Of a DNA stretch of 64,000 nt, positions 56,901-64,000 are shown in pieces; the first letter of the stretch is position 1, and each line of letters opens with the position of its first letter. This DNA comes from Rs1 sp000416275 (lineage in GTDB: Bacteria; Pseudomonadota; Gammaproteobacteria; Pseudomonadales; Balneatricaceae). The translations under genes were made by a program, and so were the position numbers. The DNA is taken from positions 2,790,001 through 2,854,000 of the forward strand of contig OZ251574.1 of NCBI GenBank assembly GCA_965243635.1, given 5' to 3'. The notes below the pieces were generated by a model. It saw only the letters and a list, made by a program, of their open reading frames with translations, was not told where the DNA came from and made no database searches.

Positions 56901-57609
56901 TCCAAAATGCCTCGGTGGTTTGACCTGACAAGGTGCGCCCAGACGCATCGGTAATAGTGCCAGAGATAATGACCGGCACTCTAAATTGGTGATCATCAAA
57001 GAACTTCTCTAGCGCGTAAATAGCCGCTTTAGCATTGAGTGTATCGAAGATAGTTTCAATCAAAATTAAATCACTACCGCCACTGATCAAGCCATCGATC
57101 GATTCAGTGTAGGCATCTACCAGCTCTTTAAAGGTGACATTCCTGAAACCCGGATCATTGACATCCGGAGAAATTGAGCCGGTTCTATTAGTGGGGCCCA
57201 ATACACCCGCAACGTATCGGGGGTGCTCTGTACTGCTATATTTATCGGCTGCGGCTCTGGCTAGCCGAGCAGCACTTTGATTAATTTCATAGCTAAACTC
57301 CTGCATATTGTAGTCAGCCATGGCGATCACCGTCGCATTGAAAGTATTAGTCTCAATAATGTCTGCACCGGCGGCTAAGTACTGCTCATGGATTGTTTGA
57401 ATAATCTGCGGTTGCGTTAAGACCAATAAATCATTATTGCCTTTTACATCACTCGGCCAGTCTTTAAAGCGCTCACCCCGATAATCTTCCTCCTCAAACT
57501 TATAGGCTTGAATCATAGTACCCATAGCCCCATCCAAAAAAATAATTCGGTCATTGAGGAGGGTTTTTAGCTCTTGGGTTTTATCTATAACATGGGCGAA
57601 AGATTTCAC
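53905..57609 (-). CDS. metH: Cobalamin-dependent methionine synthase
   Basis: A 1234-residue four-domain enzyme transferring methyl from 5-methyltetrahydrofolate via cob(I)alamin to homocysteine. Homocysteine domain (about 15-335) with zinc ligands in GLNCALGP and GGCCGTTPEH; pterin domain (about 360-620); cap plus B12 domain (about 650-890) with the lower-ligand motif DVHDIGKNIV; activation domain (about 900-1234) with RPAPGYPACPDH, which binds S-adenosylmethionine. Length matches E. coli MetH (1227). The start is GTG at 57609 with AGGA upstream; the stop of a 27-codon upstream frame overlaps that Shine-Dalgarno. I see no cobalamin riboswitch, but an IS lies 243 bp upstream and may have displaced part of the control region. 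Confidence 0.96.
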   Translation of the reverse strand: MKSFAHVIDKTQELKTLLNDRIIFLDGAMGTMIQAYKFEEEDYRGERFKDWPSDVKGNNDLLVLTQPQIIQTIHEQYLAAGADIIETNTFNATVIAMADYNMQEFSYEINQSAARLARAAADKYSSTEHPRYVAGVLGPTNRTGSISPDVNDPGFRNVTFKELVDAYTESIDGLISGGSDLILIETIFDTLNAKAAIYALEKFFDDHQFRVPVIISGTITDASGRTLSGQTTEAFWNSVRHAKPILIGLNCALGPKELRQYVAELSRVADTFVAAHPNAGLPNAFGEYDETPEQMAVEMAEWAASGFVNMIGGCCGTTPEHMAVIKAAIEVHGARKIPQQPKICRLSGLEPMNIAEDSLFVNVGERTNVTGSARFKRLIKERDYETALEVAREQVANGAQIIDINMDEGMLDANFAMERFLKLIATEPDISIVPIMLDSSKWEVLEIGMQWIQGKGVVNSISLKEGRDSFVEKAKIIRRYGAAVIVMAFDEEGQADTYQRKIDICQRSYRVLVDEVGFPAEDIIFDPNIFAIATGIEEHNNYAVDFIEATAWICKNLPYAKVSGGVSNVSFSFRGNNPVREAIHCVFLYHAIKNGMSMGIVNAGQLAIYDDLPDELREHVEDIVLNRRADGTERLLAIAEKYRGDGSVQEEEQQEWRSWAVDQRLSHALVKGIAEFIDQDVEECRHNYARPLEVIEGPLMNGMGIVGDLFGSGKMFLPQVVKSARVMKKAVAYLMPYIDAEKKAGESYSAGKIVMATVKGDVHDIGKNIVGVVLQCNNYEIIDLGVMVSAQKILDTAREHNADMIGLSGLITPSLDEMVYVAKEMQRQDFHIPLLIGGATTSKAHTAVKIDLGYKNDQVVYVSNASRAVGVVGTLLSSERKAPFVAETRQEYQEIRSRFAARANDQRRVTIEAARANKQAIDWARYTPPVPKVLGVQVFKDFALQELVSFIDWSPFFHTWELAGRYPRILKDHVVGVEATKLFADAQAMLKHILKNKLFTAYATVGLFPANAIADDIEIYTDEQRTTVLCTLSNLRQQTSKIAGKANHCLTDYIAPKETGLKDYIGSFAVTTGFGVEELAKIYEADFDDYNSIMAKALADRLAEAFAEYMHAKVRREYWGYADSEALDNESLIKEKYQGIRPAPGYPACPDHTEKAKIWSLLDVEQNIGLQITESYAMFPVAAVSGWYYSHPESQYFGVAKISEDQVEEYAQRKGMSQTEMERWLSPNLGYEPE

Positions 57610-57617
57610 GGGTAATC

Positions 57618-57701
57618 CTATATTTGACGGTATAATTTAAATTGCACTAATTTTGCAGCGGTAACTGATCCCTGTTCCGCTAAGTCTTTGAATAAAGCCA
57701 T
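57618..57701 (-). CDS. Possible 27-codon leader peptide upstream of metH
   Basis: An open frame from the ATG at 57701 (MALFKDLAEQ...) whose TAG stop at 57618-57620 overlaps the metH Shine-Dalgarno region, 8 bp before the GTG. The composition is protein-like, but no Shine-Dalgarno precedes it and the ATG overlaps a TATAAT, so it may equally be promoter sequence. Translational coupling to metH is a possibility only. Confidence 0.3.
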   Translation of the reverse strand: MALFKDLAEQGSVTAAKLVQFKLYRQI

Positions 57702-57852
57702 TATAATCTATATCTCTATTTTTGATTCGGAAGTTGCCTCATCACAACATGAGTATTATTAATAGCCGAGATTTTATCGTTAAAACCGGCTGTTTTATAA
57801 TCCTAGCAAAGATCACCATAAGTAGCCGCTGATCTAAAAAACCTCACAAATA

Positions 57853-59799
57853 GTAACTTCTCAATAACACGGGGCAATCTACTATAGCTTACGCCAATTA
57901 AAGCCCTAGTCAGCGGCTACTTCTCGACGAATTAATTCTGCCAATGGGGGGATATCCCCAATCCCAGAATTTCTATCCAATATATAGTCCCAAAATGACA
58001 CACCAAGCTTTCGACAAGTCTTTTTTAGACTGGCAAATGTATCTCGGCACTCTCTTCCAACATCACTGCGAGTACCTCCACTGATCTTTCTCTTTTTTAC
58101 GAAATCCCTGATATCTGTTTCACTACCATTGGTATGTAAGGGAATTTCAGGACGTGCTAATACTCGCAGTAATTTCGCTTTGTTTTTGTAGATCCGCTTG
58201 AGCAATTGGTTTAAAGACTCATAACGTGTTCGCTGCGTAAAAATCTCGTCAAAAAAAGTCTCCAGCGCGGCTTTCTGATCGGAACCTGGCTGGACTTTAT
58301 ACGTTTTTAGGCCTCGATATAAATCCCAAATTTCACCGCGTACTTTCGCTATATCCTCTCGGTGCCATTCGTTTAACGGCAGCATTGTGTGTACCAAACG
58401 CTCAGTATGAATCCAGCACAATGCGTGCTGCAGAATATTGAACTGACCCGCCCCGTCACTGAGTATGACTAAGTTCTGGCACCGGTTTTGATGCTGCACA
58501 TTACCAAGTAAAGCACCTTCCGTCGCAATACGACGGTGGCGCGCCGAGTTGATTCCCTGCTCATCAAGATGCTCCTCCCAACGCAGGGCATTAGCAAAAT
58601 GCGACAAGCCACTCTCTAAGAGAAGCTTTAGTGGGACATGCGGTAATTTTTGATCTACCCAGTAAGACTCAGCGTGATGATTAATACGATAACTTTTATC
58701 CCCCGCACAGAGCAATTCCAAAAAATTAACCCTACTCTTAGAGCCTGTCGATTCAAACCAAGCAAAATACTCGTTGCCTATTTGAGTGACATAACCGTTG
58801 ACCCCTTTATGGCGAGCACCTGAATCGTCAACAGTGACATAATCGGACAAAGCTAAACCCGCTTTTAAAATGTCGTTCTTTTCCTGATGAAATTGAGATT
58901 TTCCCTCGGATAAAAGGCGATTGATTTGACCGGCGGAGATATCAATCCCCCATTCTCGCAGTTGCTCTAGCAATAGAGGTTGGGTGACATGACAGTGATG
59001 ATGTTGATAAAGGACATAGCTGAGTAAATAAGGACCGTAATGCAGCCCGTTCAATTCTTTAGGTAATTTAGCGGTGAGGGTTTGGCCGTCTGGTGTGACA
59101 TAACGGGCGAGACGATAACGGGTGTTTTTTGTGCCAATGACCAACTCCTGAACAATAAAATCCCGGTATCCTTTAAAGCGAGCTCCTGGAGGGATACCGT
59201 CTTGCGGTTGAACCACTTGATCGTCATGGATAGTTAGATTCGCATTTTTAGAGCGTTTCTTTGAGCCTGGCCGCTTTTTGTTTTCTGTCGATACTGAATC
59301 ATCGCCCGTCGATTTATCTGTTTCTTTGTCCAAGTTACTTGGTTTGAAAGTGGGCCGTTTTTTCTGCTTTTTTAGTACGCGCACTTCATCTTTGAGCCGC
59401 TCGATCTCTTCGGCTTGCTGCTGAATACTTTGAAAGCATTGCTCTACTATCAGCAGTAAGCTTTTGACTACCGGAGTTTGTTCACTTTCTGGAATATCAG
59501 GTAAAGTAGGGAGTTTTTTCAAAGGTTTAAGTCATAGCAGCGAATGATAAGGTTATCTTACCATGGCTTTTTTAGGTGATATTTTTGCTTCTGTGAAGAG
59601 GTTTGAGGCATTTAAATAGTTAGTCGCAACCCGCGAGTGTATAAAATAAATAAACCACTCACATGGACTGGTATAACGCGGTGCTGCTACTTTAAAGAAG
59701 AAGGGAAGTGGTCTTTAATTTTAACGACTTTTGGACTAAAACCCTGTCAAGAGAAAATGATTTATATTGACGTTCTGCCCCGAGTTATTGAGAAGTTAC
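57853..59799 (-). mobile_element. IS66-like element (ISBst12 type), copy 2
   Basis: 1947 bp, the same length and ends as the copy at 10541-12487, flanked by a different perfect 8-bp duplication, CACAAATA (57845-57852, 59800-59807). It is inserted between the metH upstream region and cysK. Intact duplications at both sites argue for recent, independent transposition. Confidence 0.95.
57906..59522 (-). CDS. IS66-like (ISBst12 group) transposase, copy 2
   Basis: 538 residues, about three amino-acid differences from the copy at 10594-12210. The DDE elements VDDSGAR, LSDGAG and NGSETDIRDF are intact, as are the N-terminal coiled coil and basic linker. There is no frameshift, so it is presumably functional. 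Confidence 0.92.
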   Translation of the reverse strand: MKKLPTLPDIPESEQTPVVKSLLLIVEQCFQSIQQQAEEIERLKDEVRVLKKQKKRPTFKPSNLDKETDKSTGDDSVSTENKKRPGSKKRSKNANLTIHDDQVVQPQDGIPPGARFKGYRDFIVQELVIGTKNTRYRLARYVTPDGQTLTAKLPKELNGLHYGPYLLSYVLYQHHHCHVTQPLLLEQLREWGIDISAGQINRLLSEGKSQFHQEKNDILKAGLALSDYVTVDDSGARHKGVNGYVTQIGNEYFAWFESTGSKSRVNFLELLCAGDKSYRINHHAESYWVDQKLPHVPLKLLLESGLSHFANALRWEEHLDEQGINSARHRRIATEGALLGNVQHQNRCQNLVILSDGAGQFNILQHALCWIHTERLVHTMLPLNEWHREDIAKVRGEIWDLYRGLKTYKVQPGSDQKAALETFFDEIFTQRTRYESLNQLLKRIYKNKAKLLRVLARPEIPLHTNGSETDIRDFVKKRKISGGTRSDVGRECRDTFASLKKTCRKLGVSFWDYILDRNSGIGDIPPLAELIRREVAAD

Positions 59800-60020
59800 C
59801 ACAAATACATACAATATATTGATTTATAACGATTATATTTACCCGCCAAGTTTTTTCATTGTTTAATAGTATAGTCATCAAACCAACAAACCTGCACTTT
59901 GGTAATATCTATATAACAAATTAATTGATCCTTGAACGGCATCAATGTTTAGAATGAGCTTATGGAACCTCTGCATCCACCGCAGATTTAACACATTCAT
60001 CTAAATAACAGGATCTTGCT

Positions 60021-60989
60021 ATGAACGTTTTTGAAGATAACTCCCTATCCATTGGCAACACCCCGCTCGTTCATTTAAAGAACCTGGCCCCCGATGCTAA
60101 CATTTTTGCAAAAATTGAATCGCGCAATCCATCGGGCTCTATCAAGTGCCGCATTGGCGCCAGCATGGTATGGGCGGCAGAAAAATCTGGAGAGCTTAAA
60201 AAAGGCATGACCTTGGTTGAACCTACCAGTGGCAATACGGGTGTCGCTCTGGCTTACGTGGCGGCGGCAAGAGGCTATTCTCTGACCTTAACTATGCCCT
60301 CTTCAATGAGCTTGGAAAGACGTAAGCTAATGAAAATGCTCGGTGCAGATATTGTTTTAACCGACCCTGCCAAAGGCATGAAAGGCGCTATAGCCGCAGC
60401 GGAGCAAATCGTCGCGGATCACAGTGCGAGCCATTTAATGCTGCAACAGTTTCAAAACCCAGCCAATCCCGCGATCCATGCTGAGACCACAGGCCCTGAA
60501 ATTTGGCGCGACACCGATGGCAAAATAGATATATTTGTCGCCGGTGTTGGCACCGGAGGCACCATTACCGGCGTCTCGCAATACATCAAAAACACCCGGG
60601 GAAAAGCCATCACTAGCGTGGCGGTTGAGCCTAGTGCATCACCGATCATTTCTCAGACTATAAACGGTCAGGAACTGCAACCTTCTCCACATAAAATTCA
60701 AGGTATTGGTGCAGGTTTCATTCCTGGAAATTTAGATTTGTCGCTCGTCGATCAAGTGGAGACTATTGATAATGAGCTCGCTATAGATACCGCGAAAGCA
60801 CTGATGACTAAAGAGGGAATTTTAGCCGGAATTTCATGTGGTGCAGCTGTTGCAGCAGCTTTAAGAATAGCCAAACAAGCGGAGAACAAAGACAAGATCA
60901 TCGTGGTGATCTTGCCAGACTCAGGCGAGCGCTACCTTTCAACGGCCCTCTGTGACGGTCTGTTCTCTGATAATGAAACAGTGCAGTAA
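60021..60989 (+). CDS. cysK: Cysteine synthase A (O-acetylserine sulfhydrylase)
   Basis: A 322-residue PLP enzyme making cysteine from O-acetylserine and sulfide. It is collinear with E. coli CysK: FEDNSLSIGNTPLVHL, the PLP-lysine region NPSGSIKCRIGASM, the substrate loop EPTSGNTGVALAYVAAARG, the phosphate-binding GVGTGGTITG and the C-terminal PDSGERYLSTAL. The ATG at 60021 has AGGATC upstream. Its promoter must lie in the 213 bp between the IS and the start. If the NRPS uses Cys, this supplies a precursor, as it would for any cellular need. Confidence 0.95.
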   Translation: MNVFEDNSLSIGNTPLVHLKNLAPDANIFAKIESRNPSGSIKCRIGASMVWAAEKSGELKKGMTLVEPTSGNTGVALAYVAAARGYSLTLTMPSSMSLERRKLMKMLGADIVLTDPAKGMKGAIAAAEQIVADHSASHLMLQQFQNPANPAIHAETTGPEIWRDTDGKIDIFVAGVGTGGTITGVSQYIKNTRGKAITSVAVEPSASPIISQTINGQELQPSPHKIQGIGAGFIPGNLDLSLVDQVETIDNELAIDTAKALMTKEGILAGISCGAAVAAALRIAKQAENKDKIIVVILPDSGERYLSTALCDGLFSDNETVQ

Positions 60990-61014
60990 AAGTTAGCTAA
61001 TTTTTATAGCGCTA

Positions 61015-61046
61015 CTGTAGCTGTGTCCTTAGGGGGACAGCTACAG
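61015..61046 (+). terminator. Hairpin after cysK
   Basis: CTGTAGCTGT ... ACAGCTACAG, a 10-bp perfect stem around a small loop, 26 bp after the stop. No T-run follows; a terminator by position. Confidence 0.5.
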
Positions 61047-61230
61047 AGAACCGACAATCGATCGAGCACCATAATCAACGTGCTCATCGAATTTCTGATC
61101 GATCCAACTCAGACCTTGAAAAAACATCTCTTCGGCCTTCTACTACTTAGCTCGTTGCTCGATGAACACTAGCTAACAAAATAATTTTTCAGCTATAATC
61201 AAGCCCCTCTAACAGCTTAGCGCACACCTG

Positions 61231-62160
61231 ATGAAAACTTATTTCTTACCGCTCGGCCTATTACTTAGTCTCGCTGTCTCGTTAATTGCCCCGCAGCCCG
61301 GCCTGTTCTTCCAAGAAATGGGACTAATTCCCTGGTGTGTAGTGATCATCTTTTTTGTCAACGGTTATCAGACGACGCTCAAAGAGTTACCGAGCGGCAC
61401 ACCTTTTGTTTACAGCTTATTAGTGACCGCGATTATCTGCTTAGTGGTATCGCCTCTATTGGGCTTAATGACCGCCAGCGCGTTACAGTTAAGTGTCGGC
61501 CTAACCTTAGGTCTATTAGTACAGTCAGCTGTTCCATCAACGCTATCGACCTGCATTGTGATGACAAAATTGGCCGGCGGACGAGGCAGCTGGGCATTAA
61601 TGCTGACCGTCATTATTAATATTCTCGGCGTGTTTTCTATCCCCTTTATGCTGGACCTTACCGCCAGTGAGAATATAGACTTTGTCATTGACCCGCTCTC
61701 ACTACTGCAAAAATTGGTGCTTTTAGTACTTTGCCCACTGATATTAGGCTACCTCGCTAAGCAACTGCACTGGCTGTCACCACAACATCCCTTTTTAACG
61801 TATCTACCTTCAACGATGGTGATCATTGCCGTTTGGCTCTCTCTATCCGCCTCCGCTGAGATCCTCTACACTATCACCATCACCGCCTTGGGGAAAATTG
61901 CCTTAGCCGCCCTAATGGTGCACTTTGGCTTGATGTTAATCGCTATCTGCGCCGCTAAGTACTTGCCGATCGATGCTGGGGCACGCGTCGCCATAGTGTT
62001 AACCGCCTCGCAAAAAACCTTGCCAGTTGCGGTGAGCATACTAGCGAGCTTCAACCAAAACGTCGGCGATGCGATACTTTTTTGTGTGTTGTTCCACTTT
62101 ATCCAACTTTTTGCAGATGCGGCTCTTCTCAGCAAACTAAAACGCTATTATCAGCTGTAA
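61231..62160 (+). CDS. Bile acid:sodium symporter family (SBF-like) transporter
   Basis: A 309-residue inner-membrane protein with nine to ten hydrophobic helices. The conserved SBF-like core is visible: FFVNGYQTTLKEL after helix 2, QSAVPSTLSTCIVMTKLAGG (the crossover region near 105-125) and VLTASQKTLPVAVSIL near the C-terminus. It belongs to the SLC10A7-like bacterial branch; the substrate in bacteria is unknown. The ATG at 61231 has no strong Shine-Dalgarno. Monocistronic, followed by a repeat B element. Confidence 0.85.
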   Translation: MKTYFLPLGLLLSLAVSLIAPQPGLFFQEMGLIPWCVVIIFFVNGYQTTLKELPSGTPFVYSLLVTAIICLVVSPLLGLMTASALQLSVGLTLGLLVQSAVPSTLSTCIVMTKLAGGRGSWALMLTVIINILGVFSIPFMLDLTASENIDFVIDPLSLLQKLVLLVLCPLILGYLAKQLHWLSPQHPFLTYLPSTMVIIAVWLSLSASAEILYTITITALGKIALAALMVHFGLMLIAICAAKYLPIDAGARVAIVLTASQKTLPVAVSILASFNQNVGDAILFCVLFHFIQLFADAALLSKLKRYYQL

Positions 62161-62181
62161 TCAACCAATACCTGAGTAGAT

Positions 62182-62332
62182 GAGACCTCGGCATAACGCT
62201 GCGAGCGAAGGTAAGACAAGCAAAAAACCGGCGATAGTATGACCCTCTTTATGGGTATTACTGGTGTAAATGAGCATGTTGAGCCGGTTTTTGACGCCGT
62301 ATTACCGAGCGCAGTAGTTATGCAGAGGTCTC
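62182..62332. repeat. MITE-like element B, copy 3 (151 bp)
   Basis: Bounded by GAGACCTCGGCATAAC and GTTATGCAGAGGTCTC. The interior matches copy 1 in orientation, minus about 25 bp. Short TAGA direct repeats are close to both ends (62177-62180 and 62333-62336) and may be the target duplication. Confidence 0.78.
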
Positions 62333-62403
62333 TAGACATCCTATAAAACCGTTTATACGCGCTAGTGCTAGCTTTTAAGATTCCCTATCTGCTGACTATC
62401 CTG

Positions 62404-62472
62404 TATAATTCGCGCCTTTTTTATTGGTATGTTGTATCTTGATTGTCGCCGGGTAGAAAATTCTACCCGGCG
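62404..62472 (+). promoter_or_regulatory. Putative rhlE promoter and 5' UTR hairpin
   Basis: A consensus TATAAT at 62404-62409 has no clear -35 partner. About 40 bp downstream lies a perfect 12-bp GC-rich stem CGCCGGGTAGAA / TTCTACCCGGCG (62447-62472), about 106 bp before the rhlE start. If transcription begins near 62416 this structure is in the leader and could regulate the helicase message. Confidence 0.45.
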
Positions 62473-62578
62473 GCCACGGATTCAGCCAATACCTAAATAT
62501 ATAATGTCAGTGTGGGTACTGCTTTTCAGCTAAAGCGCCCTTCAAGACATTCATTCCAATTCATTCAGAGATACCCCT

Positions 62579-63856
62579 ATGAAGTTTTCAGCCTTAGATT
62601 TAGCTCAACCTTTACAACAAGCGCTGGAGGCCTGCGGATATACTGATATGACCCCTATCCAGCAAAAAGCGATTGTCCCCGCTAGACGTGGCAAGGACAT
62701 ATTGGCAAATGCACAAACTGGCACCGGCAAGACAGCAGCCTTCGCGCTACCTATATTGCAGCAGATGTGCGATCGACCAAGGAACGTTGAATCAGGTTAC
62801 GTGCGCGCTATTATCTTAACCCCGACTCGCGAGCTTGCAGAGCAACTCGCCGTCACCATCAATCGCTATGCACAGTTTCTTGACCTAAACATTATCGCCT
62901 GTTTTGGCGGCGTGAATATGGATTCGCAAAAGAAAAAGCTCGCTCGAGGCGTCGACATTTTAATAGCTACCCCGGGTAGATTACTCGAGCATTTAGTGAA
63001 GTGTAATACCAATTTATCTCGCGCTGAGTTTGTGGTTTTAGACGAAGCTGACAGAATGTTAGATATGGGCTTTATTGCCGATGTTGCCGGCATCTTAAGA
63101 AACACCCCTGATAAAAGACAGACCATGTTATTTTCCGCGACTATTTCCGGGGAAGTACAACAGCTGTCCAAATCCATTTTAACGCGCCATGTTGAAATTA
63201 GAGCCACTAAAATCAACACCGCTGCAGATACTATAGAACACGTTATCTACCCCGTTGAAGAGCGCCGTAAAGCCGATTTATTTAGCGAGCTGATTCACAA
63301 ATTCAACTGGTTCCAAGTACTGGTTTTCACCAGCACCAAAGCGCAAGCGGATGCCTTGGTAAACAAACTGAAGAACACTGGGGTAACCACCGCACTATGC
63401 CATGGCGACAAAACGCAAGGTACTCGCCGCCGTGCTTTAGCGGATTTCAAAGCCGGTAAAGTACAAGTATTAATCGCCACTGAAGTGGCAGCCCGCGGCT
63501 TGGACATACCCGGCCTAGAGTATGTAGTAAACTACAACCTTCCCTACCTAGCAGAAGACTACGTCCACCGTATTGGACGCGCAGGACGTGCCGGCAACAA
63601 AGGCTATGCAATCTCTTTTGTCTCTCGAGAAGAAGAGCGAGCAGTGAGCAATATCGAGCGCTTAATCAACACGACCATCAAGCGCATTCACATGCCTGGT
63701 TACGATGTCGGCAACCGTGAGTCGCTGCGTAAAAACATCTCCAAAGGCCGTCGCAAAGCACCGACCAATAAAGCCACTCACACCAAGATCGAGAAAAATT
63801 CTAAATCCTCTTTTGCCGGTGCTAAAAACCCCCGTGCTAAAGCCCGCAAAAAATAA
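62579..63856 (+). CDS. rhlE: DEAD-box ATP-dependent RNA helicase, RhlE type
   Basis: A 425-residue RNA helicase for ribosome assembly and RNA turnover. The motifs are in order: Q motif (Y..MTPIQQKAI), Walker A AQTGTGKT (about 45-52), PTRELAEQ, TPGRLLEH, Walker B DEAD (VLDEADRMLDMGF), SAT, ARGLDIPG, and HRIGRAGR. The tail after about 375 is strongly basic (KKNISKGRRKAPTNK, KARKK), as in RhlE, for RNA binding. The ATG at 62579 follows a 5' UTR with a strong hairpin. A hairpin terminator follows the stop. Confidence 0.92.
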   Translation: MKFSALDLAQPLQQALEACGYTDMTPIQQKAIVPARRGKDILANAQTGTGKTAAFALPILQQMCDRPRNVESGYVRAIILTPTRELAEQLAVTINRYAQFLDLNIIACFGGVNMDSQKKKLARGVDILIATPGRLLEHLVKCNTNLSRAEFVVLDEADRMLDMGFIADVAGILRNTPDKRQTMLFSATISGEVQQLSKSILTRHVEIRATKINTAADTIEHVIYPVEERRKADLFSELIHKFNWFQVLVFTSTKAQADALVNKLKNTGVTTALCHGDKTQGTRRRALADFKAGKVQVLIATEVAARGLDIPGLEYVVNYNLPYLAEDYVHRIGRAGRAGNKGYAISFVSREEERAVSNIERLINTTIKRIHMPGYDVGNRESLRKNISKGRRKAPTNKATHTKIEKNSKSSFAGAKNPRAKARKK

Positions 63857-63868
63857 ACCGCAACAACC

Positions 63869-63904
63869 CCTGAATCAGCCTTTTTGCAAAACTGCTGATT
63901 CAGG
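63869..63904. terminator. Bidirectional hairpin terminator between rhlE and the next gene
   Basis: Perfect 11-bp stem CCTGAATCAGC / GCTGATTCAGG with loop CTTTTTGCAAAACT, between convergent genes, 12 bp after the rhlE stop and 3 bp before the opposing stop. Confidence 0.65.
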
Positions 63905-63907
63905 TAA

Positions 63908-64000
63908 CTAGCTACTCGCCGCTATTTTCTGCTGCGCTCTTGCATATGCAGGCCGCTCAATCGTTCTATCGCGATACTTTAACAGCTTTTCCTCAACATC
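63908..64000 (-). CDS. Probable glutathione S-transferase, C-terminal end, runs off the window
   Basis: On the minus strand an open frame enters at 64000 and ends with TAG at 63908-63910 after 30 residues (ending YRDRTIERPAYARAQQKIAASS in pieces: IERPAYARAQ, KIAASS). The RPAYxRA segment at the extreme C-terminus is common in bacterial glutathione S-transferases. The call rests on this short match only. Confidence 0.45.
   Translation of the reverse strand, partial: DVEEKLLKYRDRTIERPAYARAQQKIAASS

Noticed and set aside
57610..57852. Cobalamin or SAM riboswitch upstream of metH
   Set aside because: No recognisable conserved box or long structured region is visible, and the space before the IS is short.
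63869..63904. The hairpin after rhlE as another copy of MITE-like element A
   Set aside because: It shares only CCTGAATCAG with the element ends; the 162-bp interior is absent, so a terminator is the simpler reading.
1..64000. tRNA or rRNA genes, and CRISPR arrays
   Set aside because: I scanned for acceptor/TPsiC-type patterns, rRNA core sequences and regularly spaced repeats and found none.

Overview
The window looks like a chromosome segment of a gammaproteobacterium, probably a marine or host-associated relative of the Oceanospirillales/Cellvibrionales/Alteromonadales. The evidence is RimJ, YaeQ, TopB, CysK, RhlE and MetH of gammaproteobacterial type, a HutF/HutG/HutD histidine-degradation set, a long (535 aa) isocitrate lyase, and moderate GC. 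The genome carries many mobile elements: ISBst12/IS66-like, IS66, IS3 and IS4-like insertion sequences plus at least three families of short non-coding repeats.

Layout. (1) 1-15630, minus strand: a nonribosomal peptide synthetase operon. In transcription order it encodes an A-PCP loading protein, a docking-Cy-A-PCP-C-A-PCP protein, a docking-C-A-KR-PCP protein and the start of a PLP-dependent decarboxylase. The second synthetase gene is cut inside its heterocyclization domain by a 1947-bp IS66-like element with a perfect 8-bp target duplication, so the pathway is probably dead or very recently inactivated. A Fur-box-like site and a divergent MATE exporter (16188-17600) suggest an iron-regulated, siderophore-like product. 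(2) 17600-31250: ordinary genes (KfrA-like protein, GacA-type regulator, second MATE protein, chemoreceptor, dacB-topB, CBS protein, yaeQ, rimJ) interleaved with 162-bp MITE-like elements that have 3-bp target duplications. (3) 31276-34332: hutF-hutG and hutD with a HutC-type operator. (4) 34939-36546: aceA with a strong terminator.

(5) 36747-51961: the most unusual region. Two directly repeated IS4-like copies bracket a type VI secretion effector island: a DUF4123 adaptor, a VasX-like membrane-active toxin, a membrane immunity-like protein, a shrunken toxin relic, a second immunity-like protein, another relic, a protein of about 24 MORN_2 (YwqK-like) repeats, insertion-sequence debris, and the start of a further immunity gene. 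Each relic keeps nearly the same N-terminal toxin segment, joined to a different C-terminal tail that abuts an immunity-type gene. This reads as a bank of immunity genes retained after their toxins collapsed.

(6) 52041-64000: housekeeping and metabolic genes: a 52-codon membrane protein, a fumarylacetoacetate hydrolase family enzyme, a small SpoT/Mesh1-like HD hydrolase, metH with a possible 27-codon leader ORF, the second copy of the IS66-like element (again with an 8-bp duplication), cysK, a bile-acid-symporter-family transporter, rhlE, and the 3' end of a probable glutathione S-transferase gene. No tRNA, rRNA or CRISPR array was recognised.
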